A DNA stretch of 56,694 bases from Chloroflexota bacterium (GCA_026713865.1 JAPONQ010000006.1:1-56694); one strand, 5' to 3'. Positions 11,130-20,242 are shown, counted from the stretch's first letter. The notes: a model not told the origin generated them from the sequence alone. Made by a program: numbers and translations.

Positions 11130-11444
11130 ATGGACCGCGAGATATACGCCGAGATCTCCGAGGCGCTTGAGCGTGGCGAGCCGCGCGTGCTCGCGACCGT
11201 CTCGCAGGCGACCGGGTCGACGCCCCGCAAGCCCGGCGCCCGCATGCTGCTGCGCCCCGACGGCTCCTTCGTCGGCACCATCGGCGGCGGCTGCGGCGAG
11301 GCCGAGGTCTGGGCCGACGCCATGGAGACGATGGCCGACGGCGAGCCCCGCGTCGTCGTCGTCGACCTGACCGAGCCCGTGGACGGCGACGACAAGATCT
11401 GCGGCGGCGTGCTCGAGGTCTTCGTCGAGCGCATCACCGGCTAG
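11130..11444 (+). CDS. Short XdhC/CoxI N-terminal-domain protein
   Basis: 104 residues matching only the first domain of XdhC: LATVSQATGSTPRKPGARMLL then FVGTIGGGCGEAEVW, ending after a short strand. CO-dehydrogenase clusters often encode such one-domain proteins beside the two-domain one. A TAGAAT hexamer at 11106-11111 and a GGGAGGA Shine-Dalgarno just before ATG 11130 support the start. The next gene begins 22 bp downstream, so it likely forms an operon with the MoxR and VWA genes. Confidence 0.82.
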   Translation: MDREIYAEISEALERGEPRVLATVSQATGSTPRKPGARMLLRPDGSFVGTIGGGCGEAEVWADAMETMADGEPRVVVVDLTEPVDGDDKICGGVLEVFVERITG

Positions 11445-11466
11445 CACGGCCGCAGGCCCGGCGCGC

Positions 11467-12381
11467 GTGACCACCTTCACCTCCGTCGACGACGCGCTCG
11501 CCCGCCTCGCCGGCGAGCGCTATCTCGCCTCGCGCGAGGTCGCGACCACCGTCTTCCTCGGCCAGGCGATGGAGCGCCCGCTCTTGCTCGAGGGCGAGGC
11601 CGGTGTCGGGAAGACCGAGCTCGCGAAGGCGATAGCCGCTGCCCGGGGCGCGCGGCTGATCCGCCTCCAGTGCTACGAGGGCGTCGACTCGGCGCAGGCG
11701 CTCTACGAGTGGAACTACCCCCGCCAGCTCCTGCACATCCGCCTCGCCTCGGCCGAGGCCGGTGCCCCGGGCGAGAGCCGCTCCGCGCTCGAGCGCTCGC
11801 TCTTTTCCGAGGAGTACCTGGTGCGGCGGCCGCTGCTCGAGGCGATCCTCGCAGACGACGAGGAGCCGCCGGTCCTGCTCGTCGACGAGATCGACCGCGC
11901 CGACGAGGAGTTCGAGGCCTTCCTGCTGGAGGTGCTCTCCGACTTCCAGATCTCGATCCCCGAGCTCGGCACGCTCACGGCTCGTCGCCCGCCCTACGTC
12001 GTGCTCACCTCCAACCGCACGCGCGAGCTCCACGACGCACTCAAGCGCCGCTGCCTCTACCTCTGGCTCGACTACCCCGACGTCGAGCGCGAGCAGGCGA
12101 TCCTGACGGCGCGCGTGCCCGGGATCGCCGAGGGATTCGCGCGGCAGCTCTGCGAGTTCATGCGGCTCCTCCGCGAGCGCGACTTCTACAAGCGCCCGGG
12201 CGTCGCCGAGACCATCGACTGGGCGACGGCGCTGCTCGCTCTCTCCCGCGACGTGCTCGACGAGGAGGCCGTCGAGGAGACACTCGGCTGCATCTTCAAG
12301 TACCGCGACGACGTCGAGCGCTTCCGCGAGAGCAACATCTCGCAGGTGCTGGCGCAGGTCGACATCGACCGCTCGATGTAG
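11467..12381 (+). CDS. MoxR/CoxD-family AAA+ ATPase
   Basis: 304 residues. Walker A is LEGEAGVGKTELAKA at about residue 40 and Walker B is VLLVDEIDRADEEFEAFLLE. Sensor 1 is VVLTSNRTRELHDALKRRCLYLW, then come YPDVEREQAIL and a helical lid with RPGVAETIDWATAL. CoxD-type MoxR ATPases assist maturation of the [CuSMo(=O)OH] site of CO dehydrogenase together with the VWA protein CoxE; related pairs serve other targets. GTG start. The neighbours (CoxI-like upstream, VWA downstream) support the maturation role by inference. Confidence 0.88.
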   Translation: MTTFTSVDDALARLAGERYLASREVATTVFLGQAMERPLLLEGEAGVGKTELAKAIAAARGARLIRLQCYEGVDSAQALYEWNYPRQLLHIRLASAEAGAPGESRSALERSLFSEEYLVRRPLLEAILADDEEPPVLLVDEIDRADEEFEAFLLEVLSDFQISIPELGTLTARRPPYVVLTSNRTRELHDALKRRCLYLWLDYPDVEREQAILTARVPGIAEGFARQLCEFMRLLRERDFYKRPGVAETIDWATALLALSRDVLDEEAVEETLGCIFKYRDDVERFRESNISQVLAQVDIDRSM

Positions 12382-12417
12382 CGGGCCCGGGCGGCCGCCG
12401 CGGGCACGGGAGGCGAC

Positions 12418-13710
12418 GTGAGCGAGCAGCCGGGCCCCCGGCCCGCCTTCCCGGGTCCCTCGCTCCCGGGCTCCGTGCCGGAGGGCTGGGAGCTCGCGGC
12501 CTTCGCCGAGCGGGCCGGCACGCTCCGGCGCGGCACGATCGAGGGAAACGTCGTCGCCTTCGCGAGGCTGCTGCGCGAGGCCGGGCTCGGGGTCACGACT
12601 GGAGATGCCCTCTCCGCGGCGAGCGCCCTGCTCGCCGTCGGCGTCGCCTCGCGGTCCGACGTCCGCTCCGCGCTTCGCGCCACGCTCGTGCGCCGGCCGG
12701 CCGAGATCGCCCTCTTCGAGGCGATCTTCGAGCAGTTCTGGTCGGGCCGGGAGCCGCACGCGCCGCCGCCGTCGCCCCCGCGCGAGCTCTCCGCCTCCCC
12801 GCGGGGCTCCGGGCCGCCCGGCCGCCGGGGGCGCTCCGCCGTCCCGGCGACGCTCCACTCGGGCGGCGAGGCCGAGGCGGCACCCGAGGCCACCCCCGGC
12901 GCCTACAGCGGGCAGGACCTCCTCACCAGGCGCGACTTCTCCTCGCTCCGGCCGGAGGAGCTCGCCGTGGTGCGGCGGCTCGTCCGCCGCCTGGCTCCGC
13001 GACTCGCGAGCGCGCTCGCCCGCCGCCGCCGCGCCACCAGGCTCGGCCGCGAGGTCGACCTCAGGCGCTCGATGCGGCGCGCCGCGAGGCGCCACGGCGA
13101 GCTCCGGGAGCTCGAGCGTCGCCGCCGCCGTCGTCGTCGTACCCGGCTCGTCGTGCTCGCCGACGTCTCCGGCTCGATGGACCTCTACTCGCGCTTCCTC
13201 GTGCAGTTCCTCTACGGGCTGCAACAGGAGCTGCGGGGCGTCTCGACCTTCGTCTTCTCAACGCGCCTCTTCGAGGTGACGCCGATGCTGCGGGCGCGCT
13301 CCTTCGACCAGGCGCTCCGGCTCGTCTCCTCCTCCGTGGACGGCTGGAGCGGCGGTACGCAGATCGGATCGGTTCTCTCCGACTTCAACCGCCGCTACGC
13401 CGCCGAGCGCGTCGGCCGCGACACGGTGGTGCTGGTCCTCTCCGACGGCTGGGACCGCGGCGACGCGGCGAGCGTGGGGCGCGAGATGTCGTCGCTGCAC
13501 CGGCGCGCGCGGCGAGTGATCTGGCTCAACCCGCTGCTCGGCGCCCCCGGCTACCGGCCGCTGGCCGCCGGGATGGCGGCGGCGCTGCCGCACTGCGACG
13601 AGTTCCTTCCCGCGCACAGCGTCGAGTCGCTGACAGAGCTCGGCCGGCGGCTGCTCGCGCTTGAGGACGCCGGCGTCCGGGGGAAACGGCCCCTCGCGGC
13701 CGGGCAATGA
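12418..13710 (+). CDS. VWA-domain protein, CoxE family
   Basis: 430 residues. The N-terminal region (to about residue 110) is the helical CoxE-type domain; residues ~115-160 are a low-complexity Pro/Gly/Ala linker. A very Arg-rich stretch at about residues 200-240 precedes the VWA domain. Its MIDAS motif is VVLADVSGSMD, with GGTQIG supplying the threonine and VLVLSDGWDRGD the aspartate. Partner of the MoxR ATPase 36 bp upstream. No coxS, coxM or coxL subunit gene is in the window, so the client enzyme is unknown. Confidence 0.87.
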   Translation: MSEQPGPRPAFPGPSLPGSVPEGWELAAFAERAGTLRRGTIEGNVVAFARLLREAGLGVTTGDALSAASALLAVGVASRSDVRSALRATLVRRPAEIALFEAIFEQFWSGREPHAPPPSPPRELSASPRGSGPPGRRGRSAVPATLHSGGEAEAAPEATPGAYSGQDLLTRRDFSSLRPEELAVVRRLVRRLAPRLASALARRRRATRLGREVDLRRSMRRAARRHGELRELERRRRRRRRTRLVVLADVSGSMDLYSRFLVQFLYGLQQELRGVSTFVFSTRLFEVTPMLRARSFDQALRLVSSSVDGWSGGTQIGSVLSDFNRRYAAERVGRDTVVLVLSDGWDRGDAASVGREMSSLHRRARRVIWLNPLLGAPGYRPLAAGMAAALPHCDEFLPAHSVESLTELGRRLLALEDAGVRGKRPLAAGQ

Positions 13711-13800
13711 TAGGATGGGCGCCGCCGCGCGCGAGCGCGCGGCCCCCGCGTCGGGGCACGGCCTGCACAGTGCAGCGAGGTGCGGAGTAGGGATGGGCGC

Positions 13801-14049
13801 ATGATCGGAAGTCTCGGCTGGCAAGAGCTGCTCATCATCCTGGTGATCCTGGCGCTGCTCTTCGGCGCTTCGCGGGTGGCGGGCCTCGGCGGCGCGCTGG
13901 GGCGGGGCATCCGCGAGTTCCGCCGGGAGGCGCGAGCCGACGACGACGAGTCCGGGGAGGACTCGGACGACTCATCCGGCGCCGCCACGGGGGGCGGCGA
14001 CACCTCGGCGGGGAGCGGCTCCTCCTCCGGGGGCGGGTCCTCCGGCTAG
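13801..14049 (+). CDS. tatA: Twin-arginine translocase subunit TatA/E
   Basis: 82 residues. One N-terminal membrane helix (WQELLIILVILALLFGAS) is followed by the FG-type hinge, an amphipathic helix (GGALGRGIREFRREA) and an acidic, Ser/Gly-rich disordered tail. TatA forms the pore of the Tat system; tatC is not in this window. Likely substrates nearby are the Rieske protein and the M23 lipoprotein, both with twin-arginine signals. ATG 13801 is chosen over GTG 13780 because it puts the helix at the N-terminus. TAGGAT at 13711-13716 is a candidate -10. Confidence 0.88.
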   Translation: MIGSLGWQELLIILVILALLFGASRVAGLGGALGRGIREFRREARADDDESGEDSDDSSGAATGGGDTSAGSGSSSGGGSSG

Positions 14050-14065
14050 CGGCGGACCCCCTCGC

Positions 14066-15094
14066 GTGGAGATCGTCCCCGGCCTCCATCAGATCAAGAC
14101 CCCGATGCCGCGGCCGGAGCTTCCCTATGTGATGGCCTACGCCTTCCGGGGTGGGGACGGCGTCACGCTCTTCGACTCCGGCTTCGGGACGCCCGAGGGG
14201 ACGGCGGCGCTGACGGAGGGGCTCGCCTCCATCGGCCACAGTCCTCGCGATATCCGGCGGCTCGTGATCTCACATTCCCACCCCGACCACTACGGGATGG
14301 CGGCGTGGGTGAAGGAGCAGGCGCCGGACTCCGAGCTCGTCATGCTCGACCGGGAGTGGGCGTGGCTCGAGGGGCGCGAGGCGGGAGCCGGGGACTGGAT
14401 GGCGCGCTCCGACGAGTGGCTGACGCGCCACGGGATGAGCCTCGCCGAGATCGAGGCCGGCCACCGCGCCGAGGAGGCGCGGCGGCCCGGTGGCAACTCC
14501 TTTCAGAACGTCCCACCCGACCGGCTGCTCGAGGACGGCGAGGTGCTCGCGGTCGACGGCTGGGAGCTCGAGGCGGTGTGGACGCCCGGGCACACCCCGG
14601 GGCATCTCTGCATGTTCGAGCGCCGCCACCGGTTGATGCTCACCGGCGACCACGTCCTCCCGCACATCTCGCCCAACGTCTCGCTTCACTCCGATCAGGA
14701 GGGGACGAGCCCGCTCGCCGACTTCCGGCGCTCGCTCGAGCGCGTCGCGGCCTACGACAGCGCGCTCGGCCTGCCGGCGCACGAGTTCACGATCGCCGAC
14801 CTCCCCAGGCGCTGCCGGCAGCTCCTCCACCACCACGACGATCGCCTCGACGAGATCGCGCGCGCGGCCGGCGAGCACGCGGGTCCCGGCGCCACCGCCC
14901 GCGACGTCGCCGAGCGCGTGCAGTGGAACACCGGGCGCTTCGCCGACTTCCCGCTGATGATGCAGCGCTCCGCCATCGGCGAGACGCTCTCGCACCTCCA
15001 GCTGCTCGCCGACGAGGAGCGGATCGTCCGCTCGGAGGACGATGGCGCCTCCGGCCCGCTCGTGCGCTGGGTGCAGGTGCGCGCCCGGCGCTGA
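14066..15094 (+). CDS. MBL-fold metallo-hydrolase
   Basis: 342 residues. The metallo-beta-lactamase metal motif is VISHSHPDHYG; further ligands are in TPGHTPGHL and TGDHVLPHIS, and the last histidine in LPAHEFTI. A C-terminal helical/winged region of ~100 residues (HHHDDRLDEIARAA onward) resembles the BLACT winged-helix of LACTB2-like hydrolases. Substrate unknown: thioester or nucleic acid hydrolysis are both possible in this family. GTG start, 16 bp after tatA. Confidence 0.82.
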   Translation: MEIVPGLHQIKTPMPRPELPYVMAYAFRGGDGVTLFDSGFGTPEGTAALTEGLASIGHSPRDIRRLVISHSHPDHYGMAAWVKEQAPDSELVMLDREWAWLEGREAGAGDWMARSDEWLTRHGMSLAEIEAGHRAEEARRPGGNSFQNVPPDRLLEDGEVLAVDGWELEAVWTPGHTPGHLCMFERRHRLMLTGDHVLPHISPNVSLHSDQEGTSPLADFRRSLERVAAYDSALGLPAHEFTIADLPRRCRQLLHHHDDRLDEIARAAGEHAGPGATARDVAERVQWNTGRFADFPLMMQRSAIGETLSHLQLLADEERIVRSEDDGASGPLVRWVQVRARR

Positions 15095-15134
15095 CGCCGC
15101 CACCCGGGGCGCGCCGCCGTGTGAGAATCGGGGC

Positions 15135-16607
15135 GTGCACACGATCACCTCACCACGCGAGCGCGCTGCCGTCCTGACCGGCCGCCTGGCCGGCGCCCTC
15201 GCGCGCCGCGCCGGACGCGGCGGGGGGACCGCTCTGCCCGGGCTCGTCGCCGGGGCGCTCGCGCCGCGCCTGCTCGAGGACCGGGCGGCGGCGCTGGGGC
15301 ACGGCGTGGTCCTGGTCTCCGGCACCAACGGGAAGACGACGACGACGCACCTGCTCGCTGCGATCGCCCGCGGCTCCGGGCTGGACATCGTCTCCAACAC
15401 CTCGGGCTCGAACCTCGAGCGCGGGCTCGTCTCGGCGCTGATCGCGCGGGGAGGCCGCGCCGGCGGGCCCGACGGCTCCTCCCTCATCGGCCTCTTCGAG
15501 GTCGACGAGGCCGTGCTTCCGCTCCTCGCGCCGCGCCTCTCCCCCCGCGTCGTCGTGTTGCTCAACCTCTTCCGCGATCAGCTCGACCGCTACGGCGAGG
15601 TCGACTCGGTCGCCGAGGGATGGCGGCGGATGCTCGCCGGGGCGGGACGCCCGGCGACGCTCGTGCTCAACGCCGACGATCCCTCGGTGGCGCTGCTCGC
15701 GGAGGAGATCGAGGACGAGGGCGGCCGCGTTATTCGCTTCGGCGTCGAGGCGCCCGCTGGAGAGGGGGAGGACAGCGCGGGCTCCGTCGCGGTCGACGCG
15801 CGATTCTGCCGCTGCGGGGGGAGCATCCGCCACGACGCGCTCCTGCTCGGGCACCTGGGACCGTGGCGCTGCGACGGCTGCGGGCGCCGGCGCGCCGCGC
15901 CCGAGCTGGAGGCGCGGGAGGTAGAGCTCGGGCCGGGCGGAGCGCGCTTCGAGCTGCGCGCGCGCCTCCCCGGCCATCCGCGGGAACGTGCCCGCGTCGA
16001 GCTCGAGCTCGAGGGGCTGCACTCGGTCTACAACGCGCTCGCGGCGGCAGCGGCCGCCGCCGCCCTCGGCATCTCTTCCGTCGCCGCGGCGCAGGGGCTC
16101 GCCGCCGCCTCGCCGGCCTTCGGGCGGCAGGAGCGCTTCTGCGTCGGCGGCCGGGAGGTGCGGATGTTGCTCGCAAAGAACCCGACCGGACTCACCGAAG
16201 TGATTCGCACCGTGACCGCGCGCTCCGCCCCGGGCGCCGCGCCGCACCTGCTGATAGCCCTCAACGACGGCGTGCAGGACGGCCGGGACACGTCCTGGAT
16301 CTACGACGCCGACGTGGAGGCGCTGGCCCGGGGCCCGGGCGCGCCGGCGCGCGTCGTCGCCTCCGGGCTGCGCGCCGAGGACATGGCGCTGCGGCTGGCG
16401 CTGGCCGGCGTCGTCCCCGGGCGCGTCGAGCGCGATCTCGCGGCGGCGCTCGACGCGGCGCTCGCGGCCGCGCCCGCGGGCCTCCCGCTGACCGTGATCG
16501 CGACCTACACGGCGATGCTCGAGCTGCGCGAGGAGCTCGCGCGCCGCTCCGGGCGCGCGCACTACTGGGAGCGCCCGGCCGAGCCGGACGGGGAGGGGCG
16601 GCCGTGA
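15135..16607 (+). CDS. murT: Lipid II isoglutaminyl synthase, MurT subunit
   Basis: 490 residues. MurT with GatD amidates the D-Glu of lipid II. The Mur-ligase P-loop VSGTNGKTTTTHLL lies near residue 60, FEVDEAVLP follows, and a Cys4 zinc ribbon insert (CRCGGSIRHD and WRCDGCGRR) marks MurT rather than MurE/F. The C-terminal DUF1727 domain begins near the GRQERF segment and contains LLIALNDGVQDGRDTSWIYD. The start is GTG 15135; the longer frame would overlap the MBL gene. Its stop overlaps the gatD GTG start (GTGA), so translation is coupled. Confidence 0.92.
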   Translation: MHTITSPRERAAVLTGRLAGALARRAGRGGGTALPGLVAGALAPRLLEDRAAALGHGVVLVSGTNGKTTTTHLLAAIARGSGLDIVSNTSGSNLERGLVSALIARGGRAGGPDGSSLIGLFEVDEAVLPLLAPRLSPRVVVLLNLFRDQLDRYGEVDSVAEGWRRMLAGAGRPATLVLNADDPSVALLAEEIEDEGGRVIRFGVEAPAGEGEDSAGSVAVDARFCRCGGSIRHDALLLGHLGPWRCDGCGRRRAAPELEAREVELGPGGARFELRARLPGHPRERARVELELEGLHSVYNALAAAAAAAALGISSVAAAQGLAAASPAFGRQERFCVGGREVRMLLAKNPTGLTEVIRTVTARSAPGAAPHLLIALNDGVQDGRDTSWIYDADVEALARGPGAPARVVASGLRAEDMALRLALAGVVPGRVERDLAAALDAALAAAPAGLPLTVIATYTAMLELREELARRSGRAHYWERPAEPDGEGRP

Positions 16608-17374
16608 GCGCGGGTGCGCCCTCCCTCCGCGTGGTCGTCCTCTACCCGGACCTGATGGACGTCTACGCCGACCGCGGCAACGCGATCGCTCTCGCCGATC
16701 GCTGCCGCCGCCGCGGCATCGGGCTCGAGCGCGTCGACGTGCGGCTCGGGAAGGCGCTGCCGGAGGAGGCAGACCTCGTGCTCATCGGCGGCGGGCAGGA
16801 TCGGGAGCAGGAGCGCGTCGCGCCTGAGCTCGCCGCCGCCGGGGGGCGCCTGCGCGCCTGGCGCGATGAGGGGGTCGCGATGCTCGCCGTCTGCGGCGGC
16901 TACCAGCTCTTCGGGCGCGGCTACCGCACGTCTCGGGGCGCCGAGCTTCCCGGCGCCGGCGTCTTCGACGTCACGACCGTCGCGCCGCCGCCGGGCGCGC
17001 CGCGCCACGTGGGGGAGGTGCTGGCGTTCAGCGAGATCCCGGGGCTGGGCACGCTTGCCGGCTTCGAGAACCACGCCGGCCGCACCTACCTCGGCCCCGG
17101 CGGGCGCCCCTTCGCGCGCGTGGAGCGCGGCCGCGGTAACAACGGCCAGGACGGGACGGAGGGGGCGATCTCGGTCGAGGCCGTCGGCACCTACCTCCAC
17201 GGCCCGCTGCTGCCGCGCCATCCCGCGCTCTCCGACCGCCTGCTGGAGGCGGCGATGCGCCACCGCTACGGCACGGGCGCCCCGGCGCTCGCGCCGCTCG
17301 CCGACGCGTACGCGGAGGCGGCGCACGCGGTCGCCGCGCGCGTCGCCCGGGAGCGGGGCGTTCCCGCCCCCTGA
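16604..17374 (+). CDS. gatD: Lipid II isoglutaminyl synthase, glutaminase subunit GatD
   Basis: 256 residues, a class I glutamine amidotransferase of the CobB/CobQ type. It supplies ammonia to MurT. The opening LYPDLMDVYADRGN is the GatD signature, the nucleophilic cysteine is in LAVCGGYQLFG, and the histidine is in GTYLHGPLLPRHP. GTG start inside the murT stop codon (4-bp overlap). MurT-GatD implies peptidoglycan with isoglutamine in the stem peptide, as in Actinobacteria, Firmicutes and some Chloroflexota. Confidence 0.92.
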   Translation: MSAGAPSLRVVVLYPDLMDVYADRGNAIALADRCRRRGIGLERVDVRLGKALPEEADLVLIGGGQDREQERVAPELAAAGGRLRAWRDEGVAMLAVCGGYQLFGRGYRTSRGAELPGAGVFDVTTVAPPPGAPRHVGEVLAFSEIPGLGTLAGFENHAGRTYLGPGGRPFARVERGRGNNGQDGTEGAISVEAVGTYLHGPLLPRHPALSDRLLEAAMRHRYGTGAPALAPLADAYAEAAHAVAARVARERGVPAP

Positions 17375-17452
17375 GGACGACCGTTCGCCTGCGCACCGCC
17401 TACACTTGCCCGCGACCCGCATCGCCGTGCCCGATCGGGGGGAGCGACCGCC

Positions 17453-18340
17453 ATCCAGGGCATCTTCTCGGAGGATCCCGGGGACGCCGGCGACGCACGC
17501 GGGCTCGCCCCGCTCGGGCCGGCGGCGGCAGAGCTCGCGGCCCGGCTCGGCCTCGGGCGTCCGCTCGTCTTCCTCGATCTCGAGAGCACGGGGACGGATC
17601 CCCTGCGGGATCGCATCGTGGAGGTCGGCGCGGTCAGGCTGCACCCGTCCGGCGAGACCGACGTCCTCCGGGCGACGGTCGATCCCGGCGTTCCCATCCC
17701 GGCCGAGGCGAGCGCGGTGCACGGCATCACCGACGGCGATGTCGCCGGGCGGCCGCCGTTCCCCGGGATCGCTCCGCGGCTGGCCACGTTCCTGGACGGC
17801 TGTGATCTCGCGGGCTTCGGGATCGCCCGCTTCGACCTTCCGCTGCTCGATGCGGAGTTCGCCCGCGCGGGGATCGGGTTCTCGATCGCGGACCGCCGCG
17901 TCGTCGACGCCCTCAGCATCTTCCACGATCGCGAGCGCCGGGACCTGTCGGCCGCGGTCGAGTTCTACACCGGGCGGCCGATCGAGGATGCGCACAGCGC
18001 GCTCGCCGACGCCGCGAGCTCCCTCCACGTGCTGCGCGGGCAGTTCGAGCGCTACGCTGACCTCCCCGCGGAGCTCGACGAGCTCGACCGCCTCGCGAGC
18101 CCGGGACGCCGCGACCCGTCGTGGATCGATCCGCAGGGACGCCTGGTGCGGCGCGACGGCGAGATCCTGATTCGTTTCGGGCGCTACAACGGACGCACGC
18201 TGGCAGAGGTCGCCGGCGAGGACCCCGGTTACCTGGAGTGGATCCTCGGGCAGGACTTCTCGGATCAGGTCAAGGAGGCGATCGCGGGCGCCCTGGCCGG
18301 GCCTCCCGGCGGCGGACCCCCCCGGTCGACGGAGTCGTAG
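17453..18340 (+). CDS. DnaQ-like 3'-5' exonuclease; start codon uncertain
   Basis: The DEDD exonuclease domain is clear: ExoI VFLDLESTGTDPLRDRIVE, ExoII FGIARFDLPLL, ExoIII AHSALADA. A C-terminal module (LIRFGRYNGRTLAEV then DPGYLEWIL) is the small domain found at the end of many phage- and bacterial-type exonucleases. The frame is open from 17375, but between 17372 (TGA) and the ExoI motif it has no ATG, GTG or TTG. GTG 17618 is in frame yet would delete ExoI. I place the start at ATC 17453, 8 nt after a GGGGGGAG tract. Alternatively a frameshift in that G run joins GTG 17427 to this frame. Confidence 0.7.
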   Translation: MQGIFSEDPGDAGDARGLAPLGPAAAELAARLGLGRPLVFLDLESTGTDPLRDRIVEVGAVRLHPSGETDVLRATVDPGVPIPAEASAVHGITDGDVAGRPPFPGIAPRLATFLDGCDLAGFGIARFDLPLLDAEFARAGIGFSIADRRVVDALSIFHDRERRDLSAAVEFYTGRPIEDAHSALADAASSLHVLRGQFERYADLPAELDELDRLASPGRRDPSWIDPQGRLVRRDGEILIRFGRYNGRTLAEVAGEDPGYLEWILGQDFSDQVKEAIAGALAGPPGGGPPRSTES

Positions 18341-18368
18341 CGACGGTGCCCGGTGCTGTGGCGGAACG

Positions 18369-19205
18369 ATGCCCCCCTCCCGTCGCCTGATTCGCAAGGT
18401 GCTGGCGTACGTCCTGCGCGGCGGCGACCTCCTGACCTTCACGCAGCCGGGGCACCCGGAGGCTGGCCTGCAGGTGCCGGGCGGCACCGTCCTACCCGGC
18501 GAGCCGTGCGATCGCGCCGTCCTGCGAGAGTTCGCCGAGGAGAGCGGGCTGAGCCTGGAGCGTCCCCGCTTCGTCGGGCTGCAGTACCACGACATGGCCG
18601 CCTACCGGCCGGAGATCCAGGAGCGCTTCGTCTACGCGCTGGAGGCGCCCCCGGGGCTCCCGCCGTCCTGGCTCCACCTGGAGACGTGCGGCGGCCCGCG
18701 CCCCGTCGAGTTCGCGTTTTGCTGGACCCCGTCCGCCGCCGCCGGGGGGCTGATCGCCGGGCAGGGCGCGCTGCTGGCGCAGGCGCCGCCGCCGCGTCGC
18801 GGATCCCGGCTCCGATCCGGGGGGCGCGACGGCTGGGGCACCCTCTCCGAGGGTGTGGACTCACTGGTCGCCTCCCTGGAGAGGCGCGGATTCTCGCCGG
18901 AGGCGCGCGAGGCCGGCGTCGAGGCACCGGGTGAGCCCTCTCCGGGACCCGGCGGGCCGGCCGCGAATGCGGGGCGGCGTCCGGCTGCGGCCGCTCCCTA
19001 CGCGGATGTCGTCCGCCTCAGGCGTGGAAGGGTGACCCTGCGCGTCGCCGGCTACCCGTTCGTCACGCTGCTCGCCGGACCTCTCGGCGGCTCCGAGGCG
19101 ACCGTCCTCGGTCTCCGGCGGCGCCGGTGGGATCTCGACGCGCTCCGCGCGGCGTACGAGGAGGACTGCCGCCGCACGGGGCGGGAGTCGCTCGCCGATC
19201 GCTAG
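18369..19205 (+). CDS. NUDIX hydrolase with a C-terminal extension
   Basis: 278 residues. The Nudix box (G-x5-E-x7-RE-x2-EE-x-GL) is intact at roughly residues 39-61, starting GGTVLPGEPCDRAV and ending EESGL. NUDIX enzymes hydrolyse nucleoside diphosphates linked to X; the substrate is unknown. The domain ends near residue 140. The remaining ~130 residues are a Gly/Pro-rich linker and a separate segment (ADVVRLRRGRVTLRVAGYPFVTLL) that I do not recognise. It follows the exonuclease by 28 bp. Confidence 0.75.
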   Translation: MPPSRRLIRKVLAYVLRGGDLLTFTQPGHPEAGLQVPGGTVLPGEPCDRAVLREFAEESGLSLERPRFVGLQYHDMAAYRPEIQERFVYALEAPPGLPPSWLHLETCGGPRPVEFAFCWTPSAAAGGLIAGQGALLAQAPPPRRGSRLRSGGRDGWGTLSEGVDSLVASLERRGFSPEAREAGVEAPGEPSPGPGGPAANAGRRPAAAAPYADVVRLRRGRVTLRVAGYPFVTLLAGPLGGSEATVLGLRRRRWDLDALRAAYEEDCRRTGRESLADR

Positions 19206-19334
19206 CCGGAGCGGGATCCCGGGGGCTGCCCCCGGACCGATCTGCTACTGCTCGTGCCCGTTTCGCGATACGTTCTCTGCAGGCGCACGCGCCGTCCCGC
19301 ACGGGACCGGCGGAGCTCGAGGGGAGCGCGCCCG

Positions 19335-20156
19335 ATGCGGACTTCCCGCCGCCGCTTCCTGCTCCGGGCCGCCGCAGCGCTTCCGGCGCTCCTGCTTGTC
19401 GCCTGCCGGCGCGGGGGCGGCGAGCCCGAGCCCGATGTCCCCGTGATCGCGAACGGCACGGTGGTGACGCCGGCCGCCCCGCCGGCCACGCCGAGTCCCA
19501 CGCCGGCCCCGAGCCGGCCGCCGGCGCCCACCGCCGTGCCGACGCCCACCCCGACGCCTCTCGGCTCCACGCTCGATCCCGACGATCTGCGCGGCTTCCT
19601 CTACCCGGTGGCGGGCGGCTGCCTCCCCGGCTACGACGGGCTCATGCCGAACGCGCCCCGCGCCTACCGCAACGGCGTGCACGAGGGCATCGACTGGTAC
19701 CCGGGGTTGGCCTGTGCGGCGATCGAGCGCGGGACGCTGGTCTATGCGATGTACGACGGGCTGGTGCTGCGCGCCGACCACCGCTACGCCGACATCACGC
19801 CGGATCAGGTGGTCGAGCTCGCGGCCCTGACGCAGGCGCAGGGCTACAGCGACCCGGAGACGCTCGACATCTACCGCGGCCGGCAGGTGTGGGTCGATCA
19901 CGGGCGGGGGATCGTCACCCGCTACGCGCACCTCGAGGGCGTCGCCCCGGGGATCTTCTACGGGCGCGAGGTGCGGCGCGGGGAGCTGCTCGGCTTCATC
20001 GGCGAGTCCGGGACTCCCGAGTTCGTGACGGCCCCCGGCACGGAGGTGCACCTCCACGCCGAGGTGCGCGTGGGGGAGAGCTTCCTGGGAGCGGGCCTCC
20101 CTCCCGGCGAGGTGCGCGCCCTCTACGAGCGTCTCTTCGGCCCCCCGGCCGAGTAG
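19335..20156 (+). CDS. M23-family peptidase-like Tat lipoprotein
   Basis: 273 residues. The N-terminus combines a twin-arginine motif (TSRRRFLLRA) with a lipobox (ALLLVAC), then a Pro/Thr/Ala linker. The peptidase domain has the M23 metal ligands H-x3-D in HEGIDWYPG and H-x-H in VHLHAEV, plus WVDHGRGIVTRYAHL. M23 enzymes are cell-wall endopeptidases (LytM-like). ATG 19335 places the signal at the N-terminus; the frame extends to 19254. It needs Tat export and Lgt, both encoded nearby. Confidence 0.85.
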   Translation: MRTSRRRFLLRAAAALPALLLVACRRGGGEPEPDVPVIANGTVVTPAAPPATPSPTPAPSRPPAPTAVPTPTPTPLGSTLDPDDLRGFLYPVAGGCLPGYDGLMPNAPRAYRNGVHEGIDWYPGLACAAIERGTLVYAMYDGLVLRADHRYADITPDQVVELAALTQAQGYSDPETLDIYRGRQVWVDHGRGIVTRYAHLEGVAPGIFYGREVRRGELLGFIGESGTPEFVTAPGTEVHLHAEVRVGESFLGAGLPPGEVRALYERLFGPPAE

Positions 20157-20242
20157 CCGGCGCGCGCGGTGCCTCCTGCGCGCGGGCGACGCTGCCGGGG
20201 GCCCGCGGTACGATCACCCGGCGCCCGATCGCGAGAGGTCTG

